Assembly: GCF_018614615.1 (NCBI RefSeq)
Contig: NZ_JAGGOK010000065.1
Span: forward strand, 77,938 to 137,431
DNA length: 59,494 nucleotides
Direction of reading: 5' to 3'
From: Streptomyces sp. ISL-100
GTDB taxonomy: Bacteria > Actinomycetota > Actinomycetes > Streptomycetales > Streptomycetaceae
This document shows, piece by piece, positions 8,319 to 17,837 of the stretch. The notes under the pieces are model-generated. The model made no database searches. It was not told the origin of the DNA and saw only the letters and a list, made by a program, of their open reading frames with translations. The position numbers were made by a program, and so were the translations under genes. The stretch's first letter is position 1, and each line of letters starts with the position of its first letter.

Positions 8319-9413
8319 CTAGAGGTACAGCCCCGCGTCCGAGCCATCGGGCTGGGACGGGACCGACGCCGGGCTCGTGCCGCGCCGCAACGCGTACAGC
8401 TCCGCCAGGGTCGCGCCCTCGCGGCCGACGCCCTCCTCCGTGCCGAGCCAGCTCACCGCCTCCGCCCGCGTCAGCGACCCCACCTCGATGCGCGCCATGC
8501 AGCGCCCCGGCCGCACCACCGCCGGATGAAGGCGCTCCAGGTCCTCGTTGGTGGTGACGCCGACCAGGACGTTGCGGCCCTGCCCCAGCAGGCCGTCCGT
8601 CAGGTTCAGGAGGCGGGAAAGGGCCTGGCCCGCCGTGTGCTTGGCCTCGCCCCTGATCAGCTCGTCGCAGTCCTCAAGCAGGAGCAGCCGCCAGCGCCCC
8701 TTCGCCGAGCCGTCGTCCTCACCGATCGCGATGTCCATCAGATAGCCGACGTCGTTGAAGAGCCGCTCCGGGTCCAGTACGCAGTCGACCTGGCACCAGT
8801 CCCGCCAGGAGCGGGCCAGCGTGCGCAGCGCGGAAGTCTTGCCCGTACCCGGCGGGCCGTGCAGCAGGAGCAGGCGGCCCGCGATGTCGTCCGGCGTCAC
8901 CTTCATCAGCCGGTCCATGGCCTCGGCCACCGGCGCTGTGTAGTTGGGCCGTACCTCGTCCCACGTACCGGCGGCGATCTGCCGGGTGGTGCGGTGCGGG
9001 CCGCGGCGCGGGGAGACGTACCAGAAGCCCATCGTGACGTTGTCGGGCTGCGGTTCGGGTTCGTCCTGCACGCCGTCCGTCGCCTGTTTCAGGACCTTCT
9101 CCGCGAGGTCGGAGGTGACGGCGGTGACGGTCACGTCCGCACCGTGGCTCCAGCGCGAGACCAGCAGCGTCCAGCCCTCGCCCTCGGCGAGGGTCGCGCT
9201 GCGGTCGTCGTCGCGGGCGGCGCGCAGAACTGTCGCGGACGGCGGGAGGAGCGTGGCGCCTGATTTGACGCGGTCGATCGACCGGCTGTGGGAGTACGGC
9301 TGCTCGCCCGTGGCGAAACGGCCGAGAAACAGCGCGTCGACGACGTCCGACGGGGAATCGCTGTCGTCGACGTTCAGCCGGATCGGCAGAGCGGCCTCAG
9401 GGTTTGCGGACAT
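8319..9413 (-). CDS. AAA-family ATPase with DUF5925-like N-terminal domain
   Basis: The product is 364 aa starting MSANPEAALP. The N-terminal half (about 1-160) is an alpha/beta domain of unknown role (DUF5925-like). The C-terminal half is a classical AAA module: Walker A LLLHGPPGTGKTSALRTLARSW, Walker B LLLLEDCDELI, sensor 1 VGVTTNEDLERLHPAVVRPGRC, and Arg finger in RPGR. It probably acts as a hexameric remodelling ATPase with unknown client. It stands alone; the next gene is divergent. A start 36 bp further upstream is possible but less conserved in character. Confidence 0.85.
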   Translation of the reverse strand: MSANPEAALPIRLNVDDSDSPSDVVDALFLGRFATGEQPYSHSRSIDRVKSGATLLPPSATVLRAARDDDRSATLAEGEGWTLLVSRWSHGADVTVTAVTSDLAEKVLKQATDGVQDEPEPQPDNVTMGFWYVSPRRGPHRTTRQIAAGTWDEVRPNYTAPVAEAMDRLMKVTPDDIAGRLLLLHGPPGTGKTSALRTLARSWRDWCQVDCVLDPERLFNDVGYLMDIAIGEDDGSAKGRWRLLLLEDCDELIRGEAKHTAGQALSRLLNLTDGLLGQGRNVLVGVTTNEDLERLHPAVVRPGRCMARIEVGSLTRAEAVSWLGTEEGVGREGATLAELYALRRGTSPASVPSQPDGSDAGLYL

Positions 9414-9550
9414 GGCGCCCATGATCCGGCACCGGGCCGCCCCGTGCACCCAGGTTTCATGCGTTCGTCCCTTCCACGGAGCAGCGTGCCGTTACGTGCC
9501 TGTTCCTGTGATACCTGCCGGAATGCCAACCCCCGCCGATACCCTGGCCG

Positions 9551-10981
9551 GTGATGGGACGCCATGGGTGGGATTCGGGTGCAAGGCGGTGGCGGTTCAC
9601 CGCACTGATCGGCGTGGGCCTGGCCGCGATCGCCCTCGTACTGACGATGTGCGCGACTCTTCCCGACGGAAACGACCGCAGCGGCGGCGATGCCGGAACC
9701 ACCACCGACGGTGACAAAGTGCACGGAACCCCCGTGCCGCCGTCCGGCGCGCCGGAGCCCGCGCTCGGCTGGGGCTTCACGCACACCCAGTACAGCGCCG
9801 ACGAGGGCGACGCCGACGCCCTGCGCCGGGCCGAAGACACGCTGTCCGCACAGTCGTTGCCGCAGATCCAGCACATCATGGGCTGGGGCGCCGAGAACCC
9901 CGAGCCCTCTCCCGGCCGGTATCAGTTCGACGAGCTCGACAGCCGCGTCGACCTGATCCGCAGGACGGGCGGCACACCGGTCATCACGCTGTGCTGCGCG
10001 CCGGACTGGATGAAGGGCGGCAAGGCGGGGGCCGGAAACACCGACTGGAGCAAGAAGTCCCTGGAGACCGCTCCGCGCCCCGAGCACTACAAGGACTTCG
10101 CGAAGCTGGCCGCGACCGTCGCCAAGCGCTATCCCGACGTACGCCACTTCATCGTCTGGAACGAGTTCAAGGGCTTCTTCGACGACGGCAGGCGGCGCTG
10201 GAACTACGAGGGCTACACCCGCCTCTACAACCTCGTGTACGCCGAGCTGAAGAAGGTCAACAAGGCGAATCTCGTCGGCGGGCCCTATCTCGTCATGGAC
10301 AGTTACGAGCCTCGCGACACGACGTACGCCTCCGACCTCAAGGGGCCCTGGGGCAGCGTCGACCAGCGCGTCCTCGACGCCTACACCTACTGGAACAAGA
10401 ACAAGAAGGGCGCGGACTTCGTCGTCGTCGACGGCGCCAGCTACACCCGCGACGACGAGCTGCTGCCCGACGAGTTCCGGGCCACGGACAAGCTCACCGC
10501 CGTGAGTGAGTGGATCCGTCAGCGGTCCGGGGGACTGCCGGCGTGGTGGGCGGAGTACTACGTCGAACCGGGCGACGACGATGACGACCGCGACGGCTGG
10601 AGCGAACCGCACCGCGCCGCCGTGCACGCCTCCGGGCTCATGGCGATGGCCCGGGGCGGCGCCGGCACAGCCTTCTACTGGAATCCGCAGAACACAGGGC
10701 CCCAGTGCGCCGGATGTCTGTGGCGCTCCACTCAGCTCGCCGACGGCGGCGGGGCGCTGCCGATGATGAAGCTGCTGTCGCGGTTCGCGAAGGAGTTCCC
10801 GCCGGGGACCCGGTACGACGACACCGTGCGGATCGCCGCTGACGACGTACCCAACGTCCGCGTCCTCGCCGACGACAAGGCGGTCCTGGTGGTGAACACC
10901 CTCGACCGGGCCATCAAGGCCAGGGTCGACGGCAAATCCTTCGACATGCAGGGGTACGAGGTGAGGTGGCTGACGCGCTGA
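9551..10981 (+). CDS. membrane-anchored GH39-like glycoside hydrolase
   Basis: The product is 476 aa, starting GTG-ATG; the ATG at 9554 is equally possible. An N-terminal signal-anchor helix (FTALIGVGLAAIALVLTM) precedes a TIM-barrel domain resembling GH39 xylosidase/iduronidase-like enzymes. The acid/base Glu lies in HFIVWNEFKGFF and the candidate nucleophile Glu in PAWWAEYYVEP. The C-terminal 80 residues look like a small beta domain. It probably cleaves or trims an extracellular polysaccharide. It is convergent, 15 bp apart, with the large flippase-fusion gene, so it marks the end of the polysaccharide locus. The exact glycan is unknown. Confidence 0.8.
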   Translation: MMGRHGWDSGARRWRFTALIGVGLAAIALVLTMCATLPDGNDRSGGDAGTTTDGDKVHGTPVPPSGAPEPALGWGFTHTQYSADEGDADALRRAEDTLSAQSLPQIQHIMGWGAENPEPSPGRYQFDELDSRVDLIRRTGGTPVITLCCAPDWMKGGKAGAGNTDWSKKSLETAPRPEHYKDFAKLAATVAKRYPDVRHFIVWNEFKGFFDDGRRRWNYEGYTRLYNLVYAELKKVNKANLVGGPYLVMDSYEPRDTTYASDLKGPWGSVDQRVLDAYTYWNKNKKGADFVVVDGASYTRDDELLPDEFRATDKLTAVSEWIRQRSGGLPAWWAEYYVEPGDDDDDRDGWSEPHRAAVHASGLMAMARGGAGTAFYWNPQNTGPQCAGCLWRSTQLADGGGALPMMKLLSRFAKEFPPGTRYDDTVRIAADDVPNVRVLADDKAVLVVNTLDRAIKARVDGKSFDMQGYEVRWLTR

Positions 10982-10996
10982 GCCGCGCCGGCCCCC

Positions 10997-13900
10997 TCAC
11001 GACATCGTCAGGAAGCGCTGCACCAGCGACGCCAGCAGCACCGCCAGCAACGGCAGCGAGAACCAGAACGTGCTCTGCAACCACTGCAACTGCCGCACGC
11101 CGGGCGCCACCGCCACCCGTACGACCTCCCGCGCCGCCAGCAGCACGATCAGCGCCAGCGCGGCCAGCGCGCCCACCACCGACCACGGCGTCCAGGTGAT
11201 CTTCGGGCCCGCCGGGCCGGGGTCCGGCTTCGCGACCGGGCCGTCGGGCTGCTCGCGCAGCGCGTACAGCGACACGTCCGCGTTCGACAGCACCTTCTTC
11301 AGCTCCGGCCGCCTGTCCAGATTCGCGGTCAGCCGCTTCTCCCAGGTGGGCGAGTAGCCCGCGTCGAGCCGCAGGTACGTCGACTGACTGCGGTTGATCA
11401 TGAGGTACGAGTTCGGGCCCGCGTCCTTCAGGGACTTGACCAGGCCCGCCACCAGCACCGGATCGACGGGCGCGAGCGTCGGTACGTAACTGACCTTCTC
11501 CATGTCCCGCGCGCCCCACGGGATCGCGGGGGTGACGTTGTCGATGGTGTCGCTGCTCATCCACAGCAGCCGCACCGACGGATCGTCGTGCGCGTACACG
11601 AACTCCATCGCGGCGACCTCGCCGGCCCTGGTCCGCTCGAAGGACTCGTTGCCCCAGCGGGAGACCAGGAAGCCGCCCATCAGGATCAGGCCCGTCAGCA
11701 GCGCGGCCAGCGGCGCGAGGCTCTTGCGGTCCGCCTCCCGCTCGGCGACGGTGACGCCGGTACGGGGGAAGAGCGCGAGCCCGGCCAGCAGGGCGGCGCC
11801 GGGCAGCGCGAACATGAAGACGCGCAGGGCCATTTCGCCGCCGTACGACTGCATGCCGAAGCCCAGGAACGGCACGAAGGCCAGGACAAGCAGCGAGCGC
11901 TCGCTGTAGCCGGCGAAGCGCCGCCGCCACCAGCCCCAGCAGGCGAAGGCCATCACACCGCCGGCCATGGCTACCCGGACGTACAGCACCAGCTTGTGTG
12001 TCGAACTGCCGCCCTCGATACGGCCGGACACGGACGAGGTCACGTTGCCGCCCACCCCGCCCATGCCGCCGAACAGCTCGTCGAAGTGGCCCGACCAGTA
12101 CGGCTCGGCGAAGAAGCCGATCCAGACCGCGACCAGTACGGCGAACAGCATCGGCAGGCCGCGCAGGGTCGAGCGACCGGTCATCACCAGGACGGCGAGT
12201 ACGCCGAGCATCACGAATGGTGTGAGCTGGTGGGCGGGGACGGTGGCCGCGAACAGGCCCACCACGACCAGCAGCAGCACCGCCTTCTCGCTCCGCCCGG
12301 CCGGCCTGACCTCGGCTTCGCCCGGACGCCGCTTCCTCCACAGCACGCGCGGCTCGCGGAACCAGACCAGGACGATCGCGACGAACGCCATGTACATGCC
12401 GTACGTGAAGCCCTGCGGCGAGAAGTAGTCCTGGCCGACCCAGCCGCTCAGCACGAAAATCCACGCCCCGGCCCACTTGGCGCGCCAGCTCGCCCGCATC
12501 GAGCGCACCAGCAGGAACAGCGGCGGCAGGTAGAGCAGCTGCATGGCCGGCGGCCACCAGCGGATTACGGACGACATGTCCTCGACGCCGCACGCCTCGG
12601 CGACGAAGGTCGCCAGGGCGAAGAAGCCGGGCCAGCTCCAGCGGGCGTCGAGGTCGGGCACCGCCGTGCCGGTCCTGTCGATGTAGTCCATGAAGCCGAG
12701 GTGCTGCCAGGCGGTCGGGAAGCGCGGCTCGGCCTCCAGCACGGCGGGCAGCGCGTGCAGCGACACGACCGTTGCCACCAGCGCCACCGTCAGGAGTACG
12801 GTCCTCGGCCGGTCCAGCCACAGCAGCGAGGCGAACGACAGCGCGAGCATCCCGGCGCCGAGCAGTGTCGCCGCCGGGAGTACGGAGATCAGCCCCAGGC
12901 CGCCGATACGTTCCAGGCCGGCCTCGCCGATGCCCCGCACCGGCAGCCAGTAGAGCGCGAGCGCGGCCAGGAGCAGCAGCCCGACGCCGAGTTCGGGGAC
13001 GCGCGGGCGCAGGGGTGTGCGGCGGGGCGCGGGCGGTACGTCGTCCGCCCGGGAGGCGGAAGCCACCTGCTCCACGCGTTCCTCGCCCCGCTTCTCGCTC
13101 GCCTCTGCGGATGGTGTGGCAGCCGGCACGGAGGAGGCGGAGCGGGGTGACGGAATCATCCTCGGCACCGGTGACTTGAGCGCCCACGTCGGCCGGTGGT
13201 CATCACCATCGCCCGTCCCGCCGCTCCCCGCCGCAGGCGTACCCGCGGCCGGAGTCTCCGGTCCCGGTCGCACATCGGGCCTGCGCTCCGGGTGGTCGAA
13301 GTCCAGCCGCGCCCCGAGCGGCATGGTGGGCGCGTCGAGCGCCGAGCGCAGCGCCCAGCGCGTCCCGAACTCGCCGCCGGGCGGCCTTTCCTCACTCAGC
13401 GAGTCGGCCGAGTCGCCGCGGTCGCCGTCGACCGCCAGGTCCGCCAGGTCACCGTCCGGCGCCGCCGCCTCCGCGCCCTTGGACCTGGCGGGCGGCGCCG
13501 ACCGCACCACCCGGTACAGCATCACGCCCGCGACCGAGGCCACGACCGCCAGGCTGGAGATTTCCGCGATCCCCGCCCCGACGAGCCCCATGCGCGGCAG
13601 CAGCAACAGCGTCAGGCCGAGGACCAGGACGCACAGCCCGCCCTGGAGATAGGCGAGAGGGGACGTGCGGCTCTGGGCGCGCAGGACCGCGAAGTACACC
13701 TCTATGACGACGCGCAGCAGCGCGCCGACGGCGAACCAGCGCAGCAGCGGCGTCGCGGCGTCCGCGTACCCCTCGCCGAACACGCCCAGGATGTAGGGGG
13801 CGCCGAAGAACAGGGCGGCCGCCACCGGCAGCATGATGCGCGCCATGCGGCGCAGTGCGGCCCGGCAGTTCTGAGCGAGGGTGCTGGGGTCGTGCGCGCC

Positions 13901-14827
13901 TTCCACCGTCAGGGAGGCGCCCATATTGATCGCGAGCAGGTTGACCGTGCCGCCAATGGTCGTGGTGATGTAGAAGTACGCGTTGTCCTCGGAGCTGACC
14001 TGCGAGGCGACGATCACCGGTACCGCGTAGACGACGGCCAGCGAGAAGAGCGAACCGGTGTAGTCACCGGCCAGGAAGCGGCCCATCTGCCGCAGCGTCG
14101 GCGGCTGCGCGCGGTCCTCGGTGGCCGCCACATGACGCGGCACCAGGCGGCGGAAGACCAGCCAGCCCAGCGGGATCACCGACACGGCGATCGCCGCGAC
14201 CCACGAGACGAAGACGCCCGCAGTCGGGATGGAAGCCGCGATCACGATCAGCAGCACCAGCTTGACCGCGGAGAAGACGGTATTGCCGACGGGCACCCAC
14301 AGCGCGCTGCGCAGGCCCGTCAGGACCCCGTCCTGGAGCGTGAGCAATGACCAGGCCACGACGGCGAGTACGAAGCCGAGGCCGTTCAGCGGGCCGTGCA
14401 GGAAGCTGTACGAAGGGCCCCACAGGCTGAGCGTGGACAGGAAGACCAGCGCGGCGACCGCGACCACGACCGAGCTTCCCGCATACGTCCGCAACACCAG
14501 CCGCCCGGTCCTGCGCCCCGCCACCGGGATGAAGCGCGCGAGCGCCCCGGTGAGCGTCAGCGCGGTCAGGCCGGCCAGCAGCTTCATCGCGGCGATGGCC
14601 GCCGAACCCTGGCCGACCGCGGACTCCGAGTAGTACCGGGCCGCGGCCAGCCAGAAGCTGAGGCCGAGGAGCGCGCTGATGCCCGTGTTGAGCATCAGTG
14701 CGTAGGCGTTACGGAAGAGCGGATTCCCGCCGCCCGTGCCCGGCAGACGCAAGCGGAGCCCGGACGACGGCTGCTGCGCCGGCGCCGGGCTTGAGGCCTG
14801 GGCGGTGGTGGTGGTCGTGTCAGACAC
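10997..14827 (-). CDS. polysaccharide flippase (Wzx/MurJ-like) fused to a GT-C-like membrane domain
   Basis: The product is 1276 aa and starts at GTG, overlapping the deacetylase stop by 8 bp. Residues about 35-440 form a MATE/polysaccharide-transporter domain with about 12-14 membrane segments. Residues about 440-600 are a charged, low-complexity cytoplasmic linker. Residues about 600-1276 form a second integral membrane module with about 12 segments, a conserved EAEPRFPTAWQHLGFMDYID block after the first pair, and an extracytoplasmic loop before the last two helices (VSYVPTLAPVDPVLVAGLVK). This second part resembles GT-C glycosyltransferases or O-antigen polymerases. A single chain that both flips a lipid-linked glycan and transfers or polymerises it would be economical; that role is inferred. 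Confidence 0.8.
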   Translation of the reverse strand: MSDTTTTTAQASSPAPAQQPSSGLRLRLPGTGGGNPLFRNAYALMLNTGISALLGLSFWLAAARYYSESAVGQGSAAIAAMKLLAGLTALTLTGALARFIPVAGRRTGRLVLRTYAGSSVVVAVAALVFLSTLSLWGPSYSFLHGPLNGLGFVLAVVAWSLLTLQDGVLTGLRSALWVPVGNTVFSAVKLVLLIVIAASIPTAGVFVSWVAAIAVSVIPLGWLVFRRLVPRHVAATEDRAQPPTLRQMGRFLAGDYTGSLFSLAVVYAVPVIVASQVSSEDNAYFYITTTIGGTVNLLAINMGASLTVEGAHDPSTLAQNCRAALRRMARIMLPVAAALFFGAPYILGVFGEGYADAATPLLRWFAVGALLRVVIEVYFAVLRAQSRTSPLAYLQGGLCVLVLGLTLLLLPRMGLVGAGIAEISSLAVVASVAGVMLYRVVRSAPPARSKGAEAAAPDGDLADLAVDGDRGDSADSLSEERPPGGEFGTRWALRSALDAPTMPLGARLDFDHPERRPDVRPGPETPAAGTPAAGSGGTGDGDDHRPTWALKSPVPRMIPSPRSASSVPAATPSAEASEKRGEERVEQVASASRADDVPPAPRRTPLRPRVPELGVGLLLLAALALYWLPVRGIGEAGLERIGGLGLISVLPAATLLGAGMLALSFASLLWLDRPRTVLLTVALVATVVSLHALPAVLEAEPRFPTAWQHLGFMDYIDRTGTAVPDLDARWSWPGFFALATFVAEACGVEDMSSVIRWWPPAMQLLYLPPLFLLVRSMRASWRAKWAGAWIFVLSGWVGQDYFSPQGFTYGMYMAFVAIVLVWFREPRVLWRKRRPGEAEVRPAGRSEKAVLLLVVVGLFAATVPAHQLTPFVMLGVLAVLVMTGRSTLRGLPMLFAVLVAVWIGFFAEPYWSGHFDELFGGMGGVGGNVTSSVSGRIEGGSSTHKLVLYVRVAMAGGVMAFACWGWWRRRFAGYSERSLLVLAFVPFLGFGMQSYGGEMALRVFMFALPGAALLAGLALFPRTGVTVAEREADRKSLAPLAALLTGLILMGGFLVSRWGNESFERTRAGEVAAMEFVYAHDDPSVRLLWMSSDTIDNVTPAIPWGARDMEKVSYVPTLAPVDPVLVAGLVKSLKDAGPNSYLMINRSQSTYLRLDAGYSPTWEKRLTANLDRRPELKKVLSNADVSLYALREQPDGPVAKPDPGPAGPKITWTPWSVVGALAALALIVLLAAREVVRVAVAPGVRQLQWLQSTFWFSLPLLAVLLASLVQRFLTMS

Positions 14828-15620
14828 GGCTCCTGCTTACCTTCCGGCCGGCCGCTCGGGCTCTGCGGACCATGGCGTACCCCTTGGTGAGGACCCGGTC
14901 CCTGGCGAAGTCACGGGCGATCGACCGGCCCTCCACCAGTCGCTCGAACTCCTCGATACCGGTCTTGCGCTGTACGGTCACCCGCTCCAGGGCGTACGGC
15001 CCCTGGCACCGCGCCGCGAGCGCGTTCCCCACGGCGAGCGACTGCGCGAAGCCGGCTTCGCGCACCGTGCGGCGTACGCGGCGGCTGGAGTAGCCGTAGG
15101 GGTAGGCGAAGGAGACGGGGCGGGTGCCGAGTTCCTCCGTGACGATCTCACGGCAGCGGAGAGTCTCGAACCACAGCTGATCGTCCGGGAGTTGGTCCAT
15201 CTGCGGGTGGGTGTGGCTGTGGCCGCCGATCTCGGTTCCGGCGGCCGCCAGTTCCCGTACCTGGTCCCAGTCGAGCATGGTGTCCAGGGCGCCCCCGCCG
15301 TCGTACGGGCCGCGCAGCCAGCCAGTCGAGACGAACAGGGTCGACGCGAAACCGTGCTTGGCGAGGGCGGGGAGGGCGTGCCGGTGCACGCCCTCGTAAC
15401 CGTCGTCGAAGGTGATCAGCACCGGACGCTCCGGCAGCTTGGAGCCACCACGCCAGGCCGCGCCCAGTTGCGCCGTGGTCAGCGGAGTGAAGCCGCGTTC
15501 GCCGAGCAGTTCCATCTGCTCGGCGAACGCCTCCGGGGAGACCGAGAGGCTGTACGCCGCCTTCGCCGGCCGGTGCCCCACCGCGTGGTACATCAGGATC
15601 GGCACCGCCGGTCCACTCAC
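14820..15620 (-). CDS. polysaccharide deacetylase (NodB/CE4 family)
   Basis: The product is 266 aa from GTG. CE4 motifs are complete: VLITFDDGYEG (metal Asp and catalytic Asp), GGHSHTHPQMD (the two metal His), then SFAYPYGYSSRRVRRTVREAGF. The opening PILMYHAVG is typical of the PgaB/IcaB-like branch that de-N-acetylates N-acetylglucosamine polymers. There is no signal peptide, so it may act on a cytoplasmic or membrane-proximal glycan. It overlaps the upstream glycosyltransferase (GTGA) and the downstream flippase, fixing it in the operon. Confidence 0.9.
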   Translation of the reverse strand: MSGPAVPILMYHAVGHRPAKAAYSLSVSPEAFAEQMELLGERGFTPLTTAQLGAAWRGGSKLPERPVLITFDDGYEGVHRHALPALAKHGFASTLFVSTGWLRGPYDGGGALDTMLDWDQVRELAAAGTEIGGHSHTHPQMDQLPDDQLWFETLRCREIVTEELGTRPVSFAYPYGYSSRRVRRTVREAGFAQSLAVGNALAARCQGPYALERVTVQRKTGIEEFERLVEGRSIARDFARDRVLTKGYAMVRRARAAGRKVSRSRV

Positions 15621-16666
15621 CGCGTCCCACCTCGCACGGGCGGTCTGTCGGAGGCCGGGCGCGGGCCGGGCACCGAAGCCAGGACCGGGACCGAGAACGC
15701 GCCCACGCCCCTGCGCGCCCGGATGCTCCCGAGGACGTACCCGCCCGCCGCTGCAGCCACTCCGGCCACAATGGCCCCGGCCCGCCCGGCGCCGCCCGGC
15801 CGCCCGAGGGCCGCGTCGCGCAGCCCTCGGGCGACACCGGCCGGCAGGACCCGTGTCGTGTAGCGGCGTTCGGACTCAAGTCCTTTGCCCGCACCGACAC
15901 TTCGCGCCACGAGCGCCTTCGACAGTCCCTCGGCGTATGCCCGCGTACGGAAGTAGCCGAAGCGCTCCCGGACGGCCGGGACCTTGTGGTGGATCACCGA
16001 GCGGTCGTCGATCAGCAGCACCGCCTCCGGCAGTGCCTGGGTGAGCCTGATGCACAGCTCCGTCTCCTCGCAGCCCAGCGGCCGCTTGTCGCCGTCCCTG
16101 CCGATGCCGGTGGCGAAGCCGCCCGCCGCGTCGAACGCCGACTTGCGGAAGGACGCGTTCCCACCGAGGACGTTACGGACCCGGACCCGCCCCGGCGGCA
16201 GGCCTTTGTACGTACAGCCGACGACCCAGTCGAACTCCTCGGGGAACCAGTCCGGTCGGCGGCCGGATGCCCAGGCGGGCATGGTTCTGCCCCCGACGGC
16301 CATCACCCGTGGATCGGCGTACCCCTCGGCGAAGTACCGCAGCCAGTCGCGCTCGGCCACGGCGTCGTCGTCGAGGAAGGCGACAATCTCGCCGCGGGCC
16401 GCGGCGATACCGGTGTTGCGGCCCGCGGAGAGGCCGCGGGGGCCCGCGTTGGCGAGCACCCGCACCTCCTCCTGACCGTCTGTGTTCTTGCGTACTTCCT
16501 TGCCGAGCCGCTCCAGCAGTGCCGGATTGTGGTCGACGACCAGCAATGTCTCGGCGGCGGGCCGTGACTGGCGGCGCACCGAGTCGAGCGCCGCGAGGAT
16601 GTCCTCCCAGCGGTCCTCGGTGTACACACAGATCACCACCGAGATGTCCAGGTGGCTCAAGCTCAA
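15617..16666 (-). CDS. family 2 glycosyltransferase
   Basis: The product is 349 aa. It starts at a TTG that overlaps the stop of the upstream glycosyltransferase (TTGA) behind GGGGAGAGG; no ATG or GTG fits. The GT-A fold is clear: DISVVICVYTEDRWEDILAALDS, nucleotide-sugar binding GLSAGRNTGIAAARGEIVAFLDDDAVAERDW (DDD metal motif), acceptor region GGNASFRKSAFDAAGGF and GCEETELCIRLT. A C-terminal hydrophobic pair (AIVAGVAAAAGGYVLG) probably anchors it in the membrane. It works with the deacetylase and flippase downstream. Donor sugar unknown. Confidence 0.88.
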   Translation of the reverse strand: MSLSHLDISVVICVYTEDRWEDILAALDSVRRQSRPAAETLLVVDHNPALLERLGKEVRKNTDGQEEVRVLANAGPRGLSAGRNTGIAAARGEIVAFLDDDAVAERDWLRYFAEGYADPRVMAVGGRTMPAWASGRRPDWFPEEFDWVVGCTYKGLPPGRVRVRNVLGGNASFRKSAFDAAGGFATGIGRDGDKRPLGCEETELCIRLTQALPEAVLLIDDRSVIHHKVPAVRERFGYFRTRAYAEGLSKALVARSVGAGKGLESERRYTTRVLPAGVARGLRDAALGRPGGAGRAGAIVAGVAAAAGGYVLGSIRARRGVGAFSVPVLASVPGPRPASDRPPVRGGTR

Positions 16667-17484
16667 GACACCTCTCCCCGGCTGGCGCCCGGCGCGAAGG
16701 CCGGCGGCCTGCGGCGTCCGGGGCGCCGCCTGCCCTGCTCCTTCAAAATCACTCTGAGCACGCGCAGCCCGTCCCGCACGGCACTGAGGTTGCTCATGCC
16801 GTGGATGCGGACGTACTCGTGGCTGGGGATCTCCTGGACCCGCAGGCCGGCCTTGACGACCCGGATGTTCATCAGGGTCTCGACCTCGAAGCCCGTGCAG
16901 TCCAGGTCGATCTTGTCGAGACAGTGCCGCCAGAAGGCGTTGTAGCCGTAGCACAGGTCCGTGTAGCGCGCGCCGAACTTGGCGTTGACCACGGCGCACA
17001 GCACCCGGTTACCGAGCTTGCGGATCGGCGTCATGTCGTCCGTGCCGCCGCCGTTGGCGAAGCGCGAGCCCTTGGCGAAATCGGCCCCCGAGACGAGCGC
17101 CGACACGTAACTGACGATCTCGTGGCCGTCGGCCGATCCGTCCGCGTCGACCATCACAATGATCTCGCCGGTGCAGGCGGCGAATCCGCTGATCAATGCG
17201 TCGCCCTTGCCTTTTCCGCGCTGCTTGACGACCTTGATTCCCGGCCAGAGATCACGGGCCACCTGGACGGTGTCGTCGGTCGAATTCCCGTCGACCAGGA
17301 TCACTTCATGGATCCAGGCGGGAAGGGTCTTGAAGACGTACGGGAGATTTTCCGCCTCATTCATGGCGGGGATTACGACACTCACCGGCGGTGCTATGGC
17401 GAGATGTGAAGAGATCGGCCGGTAAGCGTGGCCGGATATCAGCGGATCTTTGCCCTCGATCGCAGGGCGGAGGAATGAGCTCAT
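16663..17484 (-). CDS. family 2 glycosyltransferase (DPM1/polyprenyl-phosphate type)
   Basis: The product is 273 aa from an ATG behind GGAGAGGGAAA. GT-A motifs: PVSVVIPAMNEAENLPYVF, VILVDGNSTDDTV, GKGDALISGFAACTGEIIVMVDADGSADGHEI (DAD metal site). The later RYTDLCYGYNAFWRHCLDKIDLDCTGFEVETLMNIR is typical of dolichol-phosphate-mannose-synthase-like enzymes, which load a sugar onto a polyprenyl phosphate. No C-terminal membrane helices are present. It is the first of four overlapping cistrons, with a leader of about 350 bp upstream, so it probably starts that transcript. Confidence 0.88.
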   Translation of the reverse strand: MSSFLRPAIEGKDPLISGHAYRPISSHLAIAPPVSVVIPAMNEAENLPYVFKTLPAWIHEVILVDGNSTDDTVQVARDLWPGIKVVKQRGKGKGDALISGFAACTGEIIVMVDADGSADGHEIVSYVSALVSGADFAKGSRFANGGGTDDMTPIRKLGNRVLCAVVNAKFGARYTDLCYGYNAFWRHCLDKIDLDCTGFEVETLMNIRVVKAGLRVQEIPSHEYVRIHGMSNLSAVRDGLRVLRVILKEQGRRRPGRRRPPAFAPGASRGEVS

Positions 17485-17837
17485 GAGTCTTTTCCCTCTC
17501 CACCGGTGGACCGCCCGCCCCCGGGCGGTCCGGATGAGTTTCCGGTTCGAAAGGGGGGTTCTCACCCTGCCCATGACGGCATGTCACTCCGCACTGGACG
17601 GGCGAGCTGGCACAGCTTTCCAGCGCGGCACGCGACTCGGCACAGTACTGATTCGCCGAGCACGACCCCCCCTACCGCGCCCCGCCCCGGACCCCATCGC
17701 GACGCTTGAGCCCTCCCCTAGCGCCTTGCATGACGGACCGTTGCGGGTGGATGTACGACGGTATTGATGATTGGGACTGTATGGCAAGACCTGGAACGTG
17801 GCCTCGCTTTTTTGCGCCTTTGGTATTGCATGGACGG
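17485..17837 (-). other. 353-bp intergenic region, probable promoter/leader of the glycosyltransferase operon
   Basis: No convincing gene was found on either strand. The stretch is less GC-rich than its surroundings near 17755-17830 (GGTATTGATGATTGGGACTG, a T6 run at 17808-17813). A short inverted repeat, GGACGGT / ACCGTCC at 17833-17856, straddles the stop of the acyltransferase gene, and could help terminate it. The remainder presumably carries the promoter of the operon. Confidence 0.4.

Noticed and set aside
17808..17813. T-run as an intrinsic terminator
   Set aside because: No strong stem precedes it on the strand where it would act.
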